Assembly: GCA_023512835.1 (NCBI GenBank)
Contig: CM042090.1
Span: forward strand, 51,385,365-51,449,364
DNA length: 64,000 bases
DNA from: Taxillus chinensis
Taxonomy: Eukaryota; Streptophyta; Magnoliopsida; Santalales; Loranthaceae
Direction of reading: 5' to 3'
Of this stretch, positions 33,507-45,641 are shown one piece after another; positions within the stretch are counted from its first letter, which is position 1, and each line of letters begins with the position of its first letter. The notes under the pieces are model-generated. The model did not search any database. It saw only the letters and a program-made list of their open reading frames with translations, and was not told where the DNA came from. Position numbers and translations under genes: made by a program.

Positions 33507-34890
33507 ATGCCTCCTAGGAGAATAACCCGAGCTACCCCAGCTGTAGAAGATGAGTCTTCTGCACGGGTTGGACAAGAGGGAGAACCACGAGTAGAGGGTG
33601 ATGATCCCATAGAGCGGATCATGGCCCAAGTCAGAGCTTTGAGCGAGAATGTACAAGGAATGCGTGAGGACCTCAGGGGGGAAATCCTAAATGAGGTACG
33701 TTAGGAGATGTTGGCACGGTCGGCAGCGCCACCTTCCCCACCCCATGAGGCAGAACCTCCACGCACGCAGGAAGTGCTAGTGAGACGGGAGGAAGAAGAC
33801 GTGGTGACGCGTTTCCGGAAGGAACACCCACCAAAGTTCAAGGGAGGAGCTGAACCTCTGGCAGCAGAGCATTGGCTGCGCCAGATAGAGCACATATTCT
33901 CTTTTCTCCGACCCCAGGAGGAAGATAAAGTGAGGCTGGCAGTCCGCCAGTTGGAAGAAAAAGCCCTGGAGTGGTGGCCGAGCATATCAGGGAGCCGGGA
34001 CATAGAGGCCATGTCCTGGGACGAGTTCCTCCAGCTATTTCATGAGGAATTCTTCCTAGAGTCGCTGCGGTGGCAGAAAAGGGAAGAGTTCAGCAGCTTG
34101 AAGCAGGGCTCACGCTCAGTGGCTGAGTACGAGCGGGACTTTAGAGGACTGAGTCGGTTTGCCCCGCAGGCAATATCTAGAGAGGATCTGAAGGCCCATA
34201 AATTTACCATGGGACTCGGACCTGCCCTGAAGCAAAGAGTAGAAATGCTTGAGGTTGAAAACTTATGCAGAAGTCGTTGACACAGCCAAAATTGTTGAGA
34301 GAGGATTGGACGAGGGAAGACAAGCTCATCAAGAGCGGCTGGGACAGAGTGGACGTGACAAGCAAGGGGATTCCAAGAGACAAAAGGCTGAGTCTGGGAG
34401 TGGAACTTTTCCCAAGGACCGGGGCCAAGCTTCAATGGCTCCACCGAGGTTCCGTAGTTTTGGAGGACAGGGGGGCTCAGCTGCGAGTTTTCCGAGAGAG
34501 TGTGCTTGTTGTGGCCAGTCAGGACACCTGAAACGTGAGTGCCCCAAACAGCACCTGTCGTGTCATGGCTGTGGGAAGACAGGGCACCTTAGAACGGTGT
34601 GTTTCAGTAAGGGGAATAGTCGGGGAGCTGGAAGTGTGACACAAGGAGGCAAAGGAGGGAGCCAAACTCAAGCCCCAGCTCCGACGCCAGCACGTTCGTG
34701 GCAACCTAGTCAGGCCGGTTCTAACTATGCCAAAACACAAGGAGGATCGGAGGGGCGTCCAAGTGGACTCCAGGCTGGAGCTAAAGGGAAGGCTATAGAG
34801 GCAAGTGTTGGGGTGAGTCAAGGCAAAGCATACGCGCTTACCTCAACACCCGCAGAGAGGGAGGACCTTCCATCACCCTCCGAGGACGGC
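33507..34890 (+). pseudogene. gag: Gypsy G gag
   Basis: Start ATG at 33507 (MPPRRITRATPAVEDES, as in C and D). TAG at 33702-33704 where C has CAG. The Retrotrans_gag domain is readable at 33780-34240 (AEHWLRQIEHIFSF, LEWWPSISGS, LFHEEFF, WQKREEF). A one-base insertion near 34240 shifts to the next frame, which carries TYAEVVDTAKIVER and two CCHC knuckles: CACCGQSGHLKREC (34501-34542) and CHGCGKTGHLRTVC. Then a Gly/Ser/Ala-rich linker leads into protease. Confidence 0.88.
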
Positions 34891-35277
34891 GAAGCCAGGT
34901 CTTCAGTAGTACGAGGTACTATTTTACTATCCCATACTGTAGTTGCTGTACTGTTTGATACTGGAGCATCGTGCTCCCTGATTGCGGAGTCCTTGGTTGA
35001 GAGCCTTGGACTTGTTTGTGTGAGGGCTGATAGGCCTCTGTGTGTTCAGTCACCTATGGGAGGAATGGTGACAATAAACCGTGTATGTCGTGAATGCGTA
35101 CTTACAATTGGAGAAGTTGAACTCCAATTTGATCTTTATGTGACGCCTATGAGGACATTCGATTTGATTCTGGGAATGGATTGGTTGTTGGCCTTTCAGG
35201 CTAAGATTGACTGCTATAGACGACGAGTGTCGTTTACTTCACCCACAGGAACTTCCTGTACTATAGTGGGTGAATGA
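34891..35277 (+). pseudogene. Gypsy G aspartic protease
   Basis: Active site VAVLFDTGASCSLIAESL at about 34945-34998, with the second half LILGMDWLLAFQAKIDCYRR. The DTG triad is intact. The frame closes with TGA at 35275-35277, at a codon that is TGG in C and also TGA in D. Confidence 0.88.
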
Positions 35278-37042
35278 GATAAGAATGTCGAGAGAGCAGG
35301 GCCAATGAGGGAGCTATGGGGTAATATTACCCATAGACTTGCCACTTTAACCTTCGAGGAGGAAGGTAACTTAGAGAAAAGAGTGTGGCCTGATGTGGTT
35401 GAGAACTTCCAATGTGTTCCCTGGAGAGTTAGTGGAATTACCTCCACACAGGAGTATTGAGTTCACAATTGAACTGGTACCCGGGGTGGGACCTATCTCC
35501 CAAGTGGCATACCGGATGGGACCTGCTGAATTGAGAGAGCTACAAAAGCAAATAAAGGAGCTTGGAGATAAAGGCTTCATTCGCCCAAGTACATCACCTT
35601 GGGGTGCACCAGTACTGTTTGCTAAGAAGGCAGACGGGTCGTTGAGACTCTGTATTGACTACCGGAAGCTGAACCAAGTGACGGTAAAGAATAAATATCC
35701 GTTACCGAGGATTGATGACTTATTCGACCAACTGAGTGGAGCACGATGGTTTTCAAAAATTGATCTCCGTTCGGAGTACCATCAGCTGATACGGGCACTA
35801 TGAGTGGCTAGTGATGCCTTTTGGGCTTACGAACGCACCGGCAGTGTTTATGCATCAAATGAACCAAGTATTTGCCCCATATCTGGATTCCTTCGTAGTA
35901 GTGTTCATTGATGACATCCTCGTATATTCTAAGACCCAAGAGGAGCATGGGGAACATCTGACTGTGGTGTTGCAGGCACTACGAAATCACTAGTTATATG
36001 CTAAATTTAGTAAGTGCGACTTCTGGATGAGAGAGGTGCATTTCCTTGGGCACGTGGTATCTGCTGAAGGAGTAAGAGTGGACCCGACCAAGATTGAGTC
36101 TGTATCATCTTGGAAGAGGCCCACTAATGTCTTTGAGATCCGTAGTTTCTTGGGACTGGCGGGATATTACCGGTGCTTCGTGGAAGGATTTTCACAATTG
36201 GCAGCACCGATGACAGCCCTGACGCGGAAAGGAGCCAAATTTGAGTGGACGGACAAGTGTCAGAAAGCTTTCGAGGAATTGAAAACTCGACTGACCACTG
36301 CACCTGTGTTGAGGCTACCACAAGAGGGAGTGCCTTATGAATTATATTGTGATGCGTCCCGAGTTGGACTGGGGTGTGTTCTGATGCAAGAATGCAAAGT
36401 CATAGCTTATGGCTCACGACAGCTGAAGTCCCATGAGCAAAATTACCCAACACACGACCTGGAGTTGGCAGCGGTGATTTTTGCCTTAAAGTCGTGGCAA
36501 CACTATTTGTTGGGGGAGAAATTTGTGGTGTAGACAGACCACAAAAGCCTGCAATATATTTTCACCCAGAGAGACCTGAACCTGAGGCAGAGGAGATGGG
36601 TAGAGTACTTGCAGATGTTCGATTTCACACTCTCCTATACACCTGGAAAAGGGAATGTTGTTGCTGACGCGCTAAGTAGAAAGGGCAAAGCTGAGGTTTT
36701 CATTAGAGAATGGAAAATGATGGAACAGCTAGCAGTACTTCAGGTACAACCTGATTTTAGCAGTGGGAAAGCAGCCCTGTGCCCTATCACTGTGATGCCA
36801 GAATTATACCAACGTGTCCGTGATGGACAGTTGGGAGACGTGGACTGTGAGGTAATCCGGGCCCAGATAGAGGCCGGTGAGCTGTCCGAAGAGTGGACAG
36901 AAGGAGCTGAACACGAGTTGAGGTTTCAGGGGCGTTTGATAGTTCCACCCTTCCTTCGAGAGGATTTGACGAGGGAATTTCATCATTCCCGTTTGGCTGT
37001 ACACCCAGGGGGGACAAAGATGTATCATGCCGTGAGAGCATA
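35278..37042 (+). pseudogene. Gypsy G reverse transcriptase and RNase H
   Basis: RT blocks [51 protein letters not shown], then a deletion of roughly 44 bp near 35790 relative to C, then [12 protein letters not shown] and the catalytic [13 protein letters not shown] (about 35905). TAG stops at 35991-35993, 36531-36533 and 37041-37043. RNase H blocks include [37 protein letters not shown] and [13 protein letters not shown] frame change near 35410 precedes RT. Confidence 0.88.
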
Positions 37043-38239
37043 GTTCTGGTGGCCGGGACTAAAGAAGAGCATAGCGGGATTTGTTTCCAGGTGCCTCACT
37101 TGTAAGCAAGTCAAGGCAGAGCACCAATGACCTGCGGGTCAATTGCAGCCCTTACCTGTGGCTGAGTGGAAGTGGGAACACATTACCATGGACTTCGTGA
37201 CAGGACTTCCCGCCACCTCTGGCCGGAAGGACATGATATGGGTCATTGTAGATCGTTTGACAAAATCAGCCCATTTCTTAGCTATTCGGGAGCGAGACTC
37301 CATTGGCACCTTAAGCCAGTTGTATATCAACGAAATTGTCAGATTGCATGGGGTACCCGTGTCTATCATTTCAGACAGAGATGCACGGTTCACCTCACGA
37401 TTTTGGAGTGGCTTGCAAGAAGCCTTGGGGACACGACTCAATCTGAGTACGGCTTATCACCCCGAGACTGTTGGTTAGTCAGAGAGGACCATTCAGACAC
37501 TAGAAGATCTGTTGAGAGCTTGTGTGCTCGATTTTGGAGGATCGTGGGCTTCTCACCTTCCTCTGGTTGAGTTTGCCTATAATAATAGCCATCAAGCTTC
37601 TATTGGGATGGCCCCGTTTGAGGCACTGTATTGTAGACCATGTCGGTCTCCACTATGTTGGGTAGAGGCTGGAGAAGCAGCCATGTTGGGACCCCAATTG
37701 GTCTAGGAGGCTACGGCCAAGGTACAGCTGATTAGGCAGCGCCTTTTTACAGCTCAGAGTTGACAGAAGTCCTATGCGGACCACAGACGCCGACCATTAG
37801 AGTTTTTGGTTGGAGATCATGTGTTCCTTCGTGTTTCTCCACGGAAGGGACATAAAAGATTTAGAAAGGGATCCAAGTTATCTCCAAGATACATTGGACC
37901 GTTTGAGATTTTGAGCAGAGTTGGACCTGTTGCTTATAGGTTGGCCTTACCACCTAGTTTGAGCGAGTTCACAATGTTTTCCATGTATCCCAGTTACGGG
38001 CATATTATCCAGATCCCACACATGTACTGGATTGGAGTAATCTGGATATTGAGGAAGATATGACAGTTATTGAGGCCCCAATCCGTATTTTGGATAGGCG
38101 CGAGAAGCAGCTCCAAGGAAAGACTATCCCACTGGTTCGGGTGTTGTGGCAACACCGAGGTATGGAGGAAGAGACTTGGGAACGTGAGACTGAGATGCGT
38201 GCTCACTACCCTTATCTGTTCAAGGACGAACAACCCTGA
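37043..38239 (+). pseudogene. Gypsy G integrase with chromodomain-like tail
   Basis: Zinc region [18 protein letters not shown] with CLTCKQVKAEHQ just before a TGA. Catalytic core: [24 protein letters not shown], then SERTIQTLED after a TAG at 37476-37478. Further TAG at 37704-37706. The C-terminal part (37806 on) has GDHVFLRVSPRKGHKRF and a frame change near 37966. The end, readable in another frame to 38239, has VEAP-type and WQHRGMEEETWERE residues, chromodomain-like as in chromoviruses. Confidence 0.86.
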
Positions 38240-38402
38240 AGGAGGGGAGGAAGGCACAAACACCAGCTACTATTGGTACTGATTTTATTTTGCTGTTACA
38301 TGGGTACTGATCAATTATTTTTGCTGTTATGTATTGGGTGCATTGATTGTGGTCGTGGTTTCCTTTCAACCCCAGCTTTCTTTTCGAGGACGAAAAGTCT
38401 TT

Positions 38403-38415
38403 AAGGGGGAGAGGA
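38403..38415 (+). other. Polypurine tract of G
   Basis: AAGGGGGAGAGGA directly before the 3' LTR. The preceding 160 bases (38240-38402) include CTTTTCGAGGACGAAAAGTC, conserved in this family. Confidence 0.92.
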
Positions 38416-38720
38416 TGTAAGGACCCGTATTTGAGGGGTTCTTGGAGTTAGCCCTGAGTAAGAGGCCTTGTTTTAGAGAATGAACATTAGCACAGTGATG
38501 TGCTCATCAAATGGAGAATTTTGACTATGCTTGGGCTCGATTCGGAGTTCGAGGCCCTGAGGGGTATTTTGGGAATTTCATATAAATTAAAACATCCCAA
38601 ATTAATATATTTGAGAGTTTCATTTAAAATATGATTTGGGCTTAATTGTTGGGCTATAGAGCTTAATGAAGTGGACTAGAAAACCTTGGCCTTTGGGCTT
38701 ATAGATGCTGGGCTTTAAAT

Positions 38721-38765
38721 TAATCAAAACAACGTCGTTTTGATTATGTGGGAAAATATATAAAG
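38721..38765 (+). promoter_or_regulatory. G LTR promoter: one ACGT palindrome plus TATA box
   Basis: Palindrome TAATCAAAAC-N6-GTTTTGATTA at 38721-38746 (10-bp arms), then TATATAAA at 38757-38764. Only one palindrome here. Confidence 0.75.
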
Positions 38766-38821
38766 GAAAAAGGGTTCAAACTTTGGGGATCTCATTCCAA
38801 AACCCTAGCAGCCGTCACCCC

Positions 38822-38823
<2 letters not shown>

Positions 38824-38855
<32 letters not shown>
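38824..38855 (+). repeat. GA microsatellite in G LTR
   Basis: Uninterrupted GA run about 60 bp after the TATA box, so probably at or near the transcript start. Confidence 0.9.
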
Positions 38856-38858
<3 letters not shown>

Positions 38859-40740
38859 GGCCAGAGAGGGAGACTGCCGGAAAGAGGGAGACGGCCTGAG
38901 ACGGCGAGGACGATCCAAGGCCGGCGATCCAAGGATTCCTGCAGTGGACGAGAGCCCAGAGACGTGATTGCTAGAATACAACGACCAGTTGTATTCTCTG
39001 ATTTTGAGGTAGGGAATTCGTGTTCATATTCATGCCTTCTGAAAATTTTGGGTTTATACCCTCTGATGTGTATTGAGAATTTTGGGTTTATACCCTTTGT
39101 TGCGATTCTGAGTTTGCTTGGGTACGGATCTGCTATGGTCCTATTCATGTTGATGTTGAGTTTATGCCCCCACATAAACTAATATGATGATTTATTGTGA
39201 GGTTTCCAGTATATCTGGATAGTTAAAAGTGAATAAAATAATCTGGGATGGTCTGGATGGGTAGGTTGATATGAGGGACATAGCTGGAGTTGAAACCAGG
39301 CTATGTACCCTAACTTTCGAGTCTAATAACTCACAATCTAAACATAATTTGAGAGTGGTCCTTTAGAGAAAAGTGATTAAAACAACAAAACAAAGGTCTC
39401 TGTGCAAAATATAGCTACACGCCATATTGCACGTGAAAAGCCCATTTCACGTGCAAGTCCATTTGGTCTGAAATTTTACCCCAGGCTTCCCTGAAAGGTG
39501 TAGAAAGCAGGGAGCCAAAAACCCTTGTGCACGTGAAAAGCCGATTTCACGTGCAAGCCCAATTGGTTTGAAATTTTACCCCAACGTTCCTAGAGTTGTG
39601 TAGAGGGCAGGGAGCCAAACATCCCCCTGCACGTCATATGACCCATATGACGTGCACCCCCTGATGTTGCCTCCTCTGGCTTCCCCATTTAGCCAGAAGG
39701 TTCTTGAGTGGAAAATAATGTAATTGGCATGAAGTCCCGGAGTTAATTTACCTAAAAACATACCAGAACGGTTAAGGAACACTGATATAGGAAAAGGGAC
39801 TGTATACTGTGAATGTTACTGAGATTGTGGTTGCACTACATGAACTGAGTGCATTGTAAATCATATTAATACGTGCTGAGTTGTATTATGCCTGTTGAGC
39901 ATCTTGTATTGAAATAAATTATGCCTGCAGGGCACCTTGTGCTGAGTTATGTGGTTGCATTTCACTGAGTTTTGTTTCAGTGCTAAATGTTGTATGCTAT
40001 GGGACAGCTTTTGAGCTGGAGCCTTTGATACACGGGATAACTGCCAAGCTGGAACCCTTCGATTACGGAGACGTCATTGGATGGAGCCTTGGATACGGGA
40101 TAGTCACTAGACTGGAACCTTGAGTATGGAACAGTTATATCACTGGAACCCCCCTCTTTGAATATGGGATGTGTTTGATGGTTTTTATGTGTGGTTTCAA
40201 CTAGTTCACCACACTAGCACAAGTATTCACTAAACATGCATTCCAGTAGTGTGGGATGGGCCGGGGAGACTTGATCCCTACTGAGCTGTGGTTTGCTCAC
40301 CCCTCCTTTGAATTGCTCACTTTGCAGGGTCTAGCTGGCGATAGGTGACAGAGCTGAGGTGATTGGCCATAGAGGCTATGGGACCCTCCTTATTTGATTG
40401 TTAATGTATCTATGGCTTTCTGTTTTGGTTTGAGCTATTTTGTAAACTGAATTTGGTATTGTGGGTTTATTGGGAGCTTTTCCCCATTTGAGTTGTAATG
40501 GACTTGAGTCCTCTTTGAAGTGAAGTAAACTGTGATATGTTATTTTGATTGGATGATGATTGTGTGTATGGTTTGAAATTAGGGGCATGTCCTTTGGCAA
40601 GTTAGCCCGGATGTGTAGTATTGGGACAGCACCCGTTGTATAAGTCCAGCCTAGGTGCTTGCACCAACCCCTTGACCCTTCGGGTGCGGGCATAGGCAGT
40701 CACTAACCGTTTCCAGGTGTAAGGAAATTGGGGCGTGATA

Positions 40741-41024
40741 GTTTTGTGTATGTACCACAGCTCATTAAGATCATAGAGGCTAGCGTGTGCATACTTGTAA
40801 ACAGAGTGCTAAAGAGTTGTTAAGTAGGTCTAAAAGTTTTCAAGCTTTAGTTTGCTTCCATTTTGTTGTACTTATCATACTGATAATAAAACAAAATACT
40901 TCCACTATCTGGTTATCTTCCGCATTGATTCTATCTCTTAACCAGATAAGTGTTGTGCCAAAGAGTACGAAAAGAGTTTCGATAAGAGCCTATTCACCCC
41001 CCTCTAGGCTCCAAGGGACCAACA
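40741..41024 (+). repeat. Copia H 5' LTR, segment 2
   Basis: Resumes H's LTR after G; matches the end of B's LTR (AATAAAACAAAATACTTCCA and the final CCTCTAGGCTCCAAGGGACC). Ends CCAACA at 41024. Confidence 0.9.
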
Positions 41025-41026
41025 AG

Positions 41027-41038
41027 TGGTATCAGAGC
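41027..41038 (+). other. Primer-binding site of H
   Basis: TGGTATCAGAGC, two bases after the LTR. Confidence 0.95.
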
Positions 41039-41085
41039 AAGTTTTATCTGTTCAAAGTAGAGATCCCACTCTTGCTCTCTCATCA

Positions 41086-42379
41086 ATGGCCGAAGAAAGT
41101 AGTATGCTATTCAACACTCGCCTTAACTCCGGAGGTGCACAAGAGCCCCTTCCCAATGGTAGCAGCAGTGAAAATGTCGATCCACCTCAACCTGCTGCTG
41201 CCACTGCTTCACAACCACGAAGTTCTGGTTTTACTCTGACAAAGCCGCCAAAGTCACACCTAAGCTTTTCTCCCAGTGGAGAGCTCACATGAGAATGTTC
41301 ATGGTTTGCCATGATCATCTCATGTGGCTGTGTCTTCATCAGGAGATACCCACTCCGATGACAATCGGAGAACATGGAGTTAGAAGACCAAAGACTGATA
41401 CTGAACTCACCAATGATGAAAGAGCCTGGCAGTGTGCTAACGAAAAGGCTCTGGCATATGTTACATCGTCTTTGGACTCCGAAGCTTTCACGGACGTCCA
41501 AGGCTGCAGGACAGTGAAAGCTGTCTGGGATAAACTGACAATCCTCTATGTGGGAAGTCAGTCCCTAATGCAGAATGTTATTTGTACTCTCAGACAGAAC
41601 TTTGAGAGTTTCAACCACAAACCTAGCGAATCTCTCGAGAGCATCTATCGGAGATTCGGCAAGCTCATCCTTGAGCTAAAAACTGTCAATGACCATTATT
41701 CTTAATCTCAAATCAATGACAAGTTTTTTCGCTTCTTGCCGGATCGCTACTACTCCAAGCAACTCCAAATGCAATCCGACAAGAACTGGAAGTATGTTCC
41801 CATTGAAGAACTATATGGAGAGCTACGAACTCACGAGGTTAGGTTTAAATAATCTGACCAAGACGAGAAAATAGCTCAGAAAGAAAAGGGGGTAGCTTTT
41901 AAAGCTACAGAATGTCTTAGCATACTGAGGAATGATGATACTGAAGAGTCCGAGAATTTTGACTTTGACGGTGAAGAGGAAATAGCTCTTCTCGTCAAAT
42001 CCTTCGAGCGATTCCTGTGGAAAAGCAGAAAAGGTTTCAGAAGAGGCTCCTCATTGTCATTTCGAACGAAGGAGCGATCGGAGTCCAGTTCCCAGGAATG
42101 CTATAACTGCGGGAAAAGCGATCACTGGGCCAAGGACTGTAAATCCAAATCTAAAGTGGCTGAGAAAAGTGACAAGGTTACTCCTCGCCACTCTACCTCA
42201 GACAACAACAAGAACAAGAGGAAGGCGTTCGTCACAAAGTACGTCAGTGGCTCGAAAGAAGAGGAGGAATCCTCGGATGATGAGCCAACTCTTAAGCCGA
42301 ACATCTGCCTCATGGCAAATACTGAGGTACCTTCGATCTCTGAGCTTATGAGTAATTTAGAATTTCTTATTACTGAACG
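41086..42379 (+). pseudogene. gag: Copia H gag, truncated by element I
   Basis: Start ATG at 41086 (MAEESSML). One-base deletion near 41252 moves the frame. The UBN2 domain follows (NFESFNHKPSESLESIYRRF). TAA at 41704-41706 replaces a Gln codon and another stop lies near 41851. The intact knuckle CYNCGKSDHWAKDC is at about 42102-42143, then an acidic SSDDEP segment. It ends at the start of the coiled coil (LITER) where I is inserted; GAACG at 42375-42379 is the expected target duplication. Confidence 0.88.
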
Positions 42380-44385
42380 TGTAGGTCCCAAAGTGAGTCT
42401 AGAGGGGGGGTGAATAGACTTTCTTCGTTTGAGGAAGCTAGACTGTTAGCTGGTTTTGGATTCCTCTACAGATCACTATGATAGAAGTATTTATGGAGAA
42501 GATGACAGGAGTTTTGTGAGTGATAACGTGAGTGATGATGAACTATCAGACAAAACTGAGAAGAGAGTAAATGCTCTTTTCTCCAAAGATCTTAGTTATG
42601 AAAGTGATGGTTTATGATAGATCGATGTGTGGAAAACAACACAGAGATTAGACTTAATGGAAGTGCTAGATCTTTGATGAACAAAAGATTCTTGAATAAT
42701 CAGATGGATTACTCTCTGGTTCTTGATTCACCGCGGCGCACAGCACATATCAGAGTTCTCTCACAGTTCCTCTCTCTCTTGTGTTGGAACACCTTCTTCT
42801 TAGTTCTGCCAAGGATTATTTTTCACTAAGTCCGTCAGAACCAATATCTTGTGTTCTGTGTGTTTCCTTCTTTTGAGAGAGAGGTTAAACTCTTGATTTT
42901 GTCGTTAAGTGCGTGAGAGATATATTTTTAAGATTAAAGTGCTCGTGCACCAAGATGTCCATCTCGACAGACTTACTTCCCACCACTGAAAATACGGAAT
43001 GTCAGGGGATGGGTTGATCTGCTTTGATTTGCAGATCAGATGCCCATACTGCGTATTTGGCATGCAGTCGATCTTGGCCGTTCATCCGTGGATGGTAGTT
43101 GGCAGCAATTAATGTGTCATTAATGCGCTCAAATGCTCGGGACGGCGTAAACTTGCTGTACAAACCCTAGCTGACAATATCGGTAATATCACTAAGTGGT
43201 TGTGTTTAGGGTTGTAAGTTTGCCTCGGAGGTAGATGCCTCGTAGGTTCGGTGACTCGAAGATTTCAGTTAGAACCTGTCGAAAGTGGCGAAAGTTTGCT
43301 TCAGGCTGTATCGCGTTTCTGTGAGTCTACGACTCATATCTTCGAGTCTCCGAGGCTAGAGTTTAGGTTGGATTAGTATTTTGTGTCACTCTATTAACTG
43401 AAGTCTATGACTCTGTGAGTCTACGACTCTACGAGTCTACGACTCTTCGGATGGTGCTTAGAGTGGCTTCTTCGAGTTCAGCTAATCAACCTGTTATTGT
43501 AGCTACGAGTCTACGACTCTAGTTCTGCGGGTCTACGATCTTTGGGTCTCTCAGTTTACTATATTTGACTAAGTGGTCTGAAAATCTTCGACTCTACGAG
43601 TCTTCAACTTCGCTTTTCTTCCTTAGTATTTCAGAGGCTCATAAACTGAGTTCCTGTATAGCTACGACCCTTTAGCTACAACTCTCCGTCATCAATCTCT
43701 GAGTCTGGAGGTGTTGGCAATTTCTCTATAGTGACTGTTCTTCAGAGGCTCATAAACTGATGTCCCTTGAGTCTACGAGTCAACGACTCTACGACCCTTG
43801 AGTTACAGTTTCATTTGTTTGCCAGTCTTTATAGTATCGGCTCTTTGACCTTCAACCTACGAGTCTACGAGTCCAGTTTTCTTTACACTGTTCGAAGGCT
43901 TCGACTCTGTGACTTTCGATCTACGAGTCTACAAGTCCTATTTTCTTAACAGTGTTCGAAGGTTTCAACCCTACGACTCTACGACTCTACGAGTCTTCGA
44001 GTCTAGTGACAATTAAAGTTCTGTTAATTGACTTAAGTATTTATGGGGACTCTACTACGGGTCTACGAGTCTACGAGTCATTTAGCTTTGGTTACTGTTC
44101 TTAACACTTCTTCGACTCTACGAGTCTCCGAGCTTATTGATACTTACAATAACACTCTCTTTTCCGTACTATGACTCTACGACCTTCGACCCTGGATCTA
44201 TGAGTCGCAATGTTCTGTCACTGTTTCGCCTTGAGTCTCTAGACTCTACGAGTCTCTTGTCAATACGTCCTATGACAGTTTCACTTCTACGAATTTCGAC
44301 TCTTCGACCCTATGACCTTCGGTTCTTCGAGTCTCCAGACTTAGACGATATTTTGGCAGCTTCATCAAATCCTATATTTCCAACA
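42380..44385 (-). repeat. Element I 3' LTR with GAGTC/GACTC array
   Basis: 2006 bp, + strand starts TGTAGGTCCC and ends TTTCCAACA. Bases 43240-44340 are filled with dozens of CTACGAGTC / CTACGACTC units at irregular spacing. Two copies of AGAGGCTCATAAACTGA lie at about 43633 and 43744. Small frames inside it look incidental. Confidence 0.85.
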
Positions 44386-44395
44386 ATCTCCCCCT
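44386..44395 (-). other. Polypurine tract of I
   Basis: Minus strand AGGGGGAGAT flush with the LTR, like B's. Confidence 0.82.
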
Positions 44396-45591
44396 ATTTA
44401 ATGTAAGCTGACAACAGGTAAATACATGAAGTCTAAGACTACGAATTTGATGGGCAATTTTAGGTTAATCAGAGGATGTCTTTGCATATAAAGAATTTGA
44501 AGGAGTTCAACAGTTCAAAGAGACACACTGTCACGCCCCGGTTTTCCAACCCGAGGAGACCGGAACGTGACCCTCCCTTTATCCGGTTTGGATAAAGGGG
44601 TAAAATACAACATACACTTCACATTTTATTTTCAGAAACCAAAATCACATAATTATTAAATTCAAACCACATGCCTTTATTGTGTTTCAAACTTCATTAC
44701 AATATCTCCCTGCTGGGGTTACAATGCCTCAACAAAATTACATAACGCAAATAACATAAAACAAAGCCACAAAACAGAACTCTTCCACCTTGGTGTTCCC
44801 ACCTAACGCCTGTAGGTTCCTGCAAGAAAACACACCATAGTAGGAGGGGTGAGCATCCACAGCTCAGTAGGGATCATGTCTCCCCAACCCTTCCCATGCT
44901 CCTAGCATCTACATGCCATGTGTACAAGTGCAGTGTCGTGTGACAATAATCTCAACAGACAATAACAGACCACATCAGTAGTTACAATTCTCCACCACAC
45001 AAACCACAAGTGATTTAACCGCCTCTTTAGGCCAATGATTTAACCGCCTCTCAGGCATAGTTCCCACAGTCAGTCTCACTGACATTAACTCAGCCTCTCA
45101 GGCTCCACAGACATAACAACAAACATTTAACATATATCTCAGTTATTTAGGCATAACAACAAACATTTAACATGCATGTCCACCCTGGTATAACATCAAA
45201 CACCTGGCATGCATATCCTCACAGACATTACATCAAACACTTTCCAGGCATAACCACACTGGCATAACATCAATCGCATAACATGCATGGCCTCACAGGC
45301 ATAATATCAAACACCTAGTGTGCAGTGCCACACAGGCCTAATCTCATCCCCATACATGCCACTGAAGGCCAACATCCATATAGGAGATCACACCTATATG
45401 GATTTACATATAATATATATATATATCCCGATTACGAAATCGACTACCATAAAGCCAAAACCTCGGGATAGGTACAAGGAAGAACAAAACCCCTACCTTG
45501 AAAACGTCCTCCTGCTCTTGCTCCTGCGCTAGACGCCATCCTCCCCACGCAAGATGCTCCTGGCAAAGAAGCCGGCAGCCTCTCCTTCCTT

Positions 45592-45594
<3 letters not shown>

Positions 45595-45636
<42 letters not shown>
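45595..45636 (-). repeat. CT microsatellite in D LTR
   Basis: Uninterrupted CT run, GA in element sense, downstream of the TATA box. Shorter and interrupted in the partner LTR (about 52880-52911). Confidence 0.9.

Positions 45637-45641
<5 letters not shown>

Larger units (their letters stand above)
31491..40740 (+). mobile_element. Gypsy element G, chromovirus-like, 5' LTR truncated
   Basis: Plus-strand Ty3/Gypsy element inside H's LTR: truncated 5' LTR, primer site, leader, gag, pol, polypurine tract, full 3' LTR. Domain order protease-RT-RNase H-integrase with a chromodomain-like end. No target duplication can be seen because the left end is deleted. Coding region has numerous stops, frameshifts and a deletion in RT. 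Confidence 0.9.
38416..40740 (+). repeat. Gypsy G 3' LTR, full length
   Basis: 2325 bp, starts TGTAAGGACCCG and ends GGGGCGTGATA (C to T in the last CA). Includes the promoter module, GA run, a 31-33-bp tandem repeat with TTTTGGGTTTATACCCT (39040-39100), and three strong inverted repeats (39429-39655). The inverted-repeat block lies after the TATA box, unlike in C, D, E, J and K, where it lies before it. Confidence 0.9.
30708..42379 (+). mobile_element. Copia element H, 5' part (split by G)
   Basis: Plus-strand Copia of the A/B family. 5' LTR is in two pieces (30708-31490 and 40741-41024) around Gypsy G, then primer site and gag. Gag is cut at 42379 by element I. The rest of H lies beyond the right edge. 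It is inserted in F's RNase H. Confidence 0.9.

Noticed and set aside
43240..44340. CRISPR-like array
   Set aside because: Units are short, irregularly spaced and in both orientations; the context is a plant LTR.
43767..44406. Small proteins in element I's LTR
   Set aside because: Translated GAGTC array with biased Ser/Tyr/Leu content; no start context or homology.
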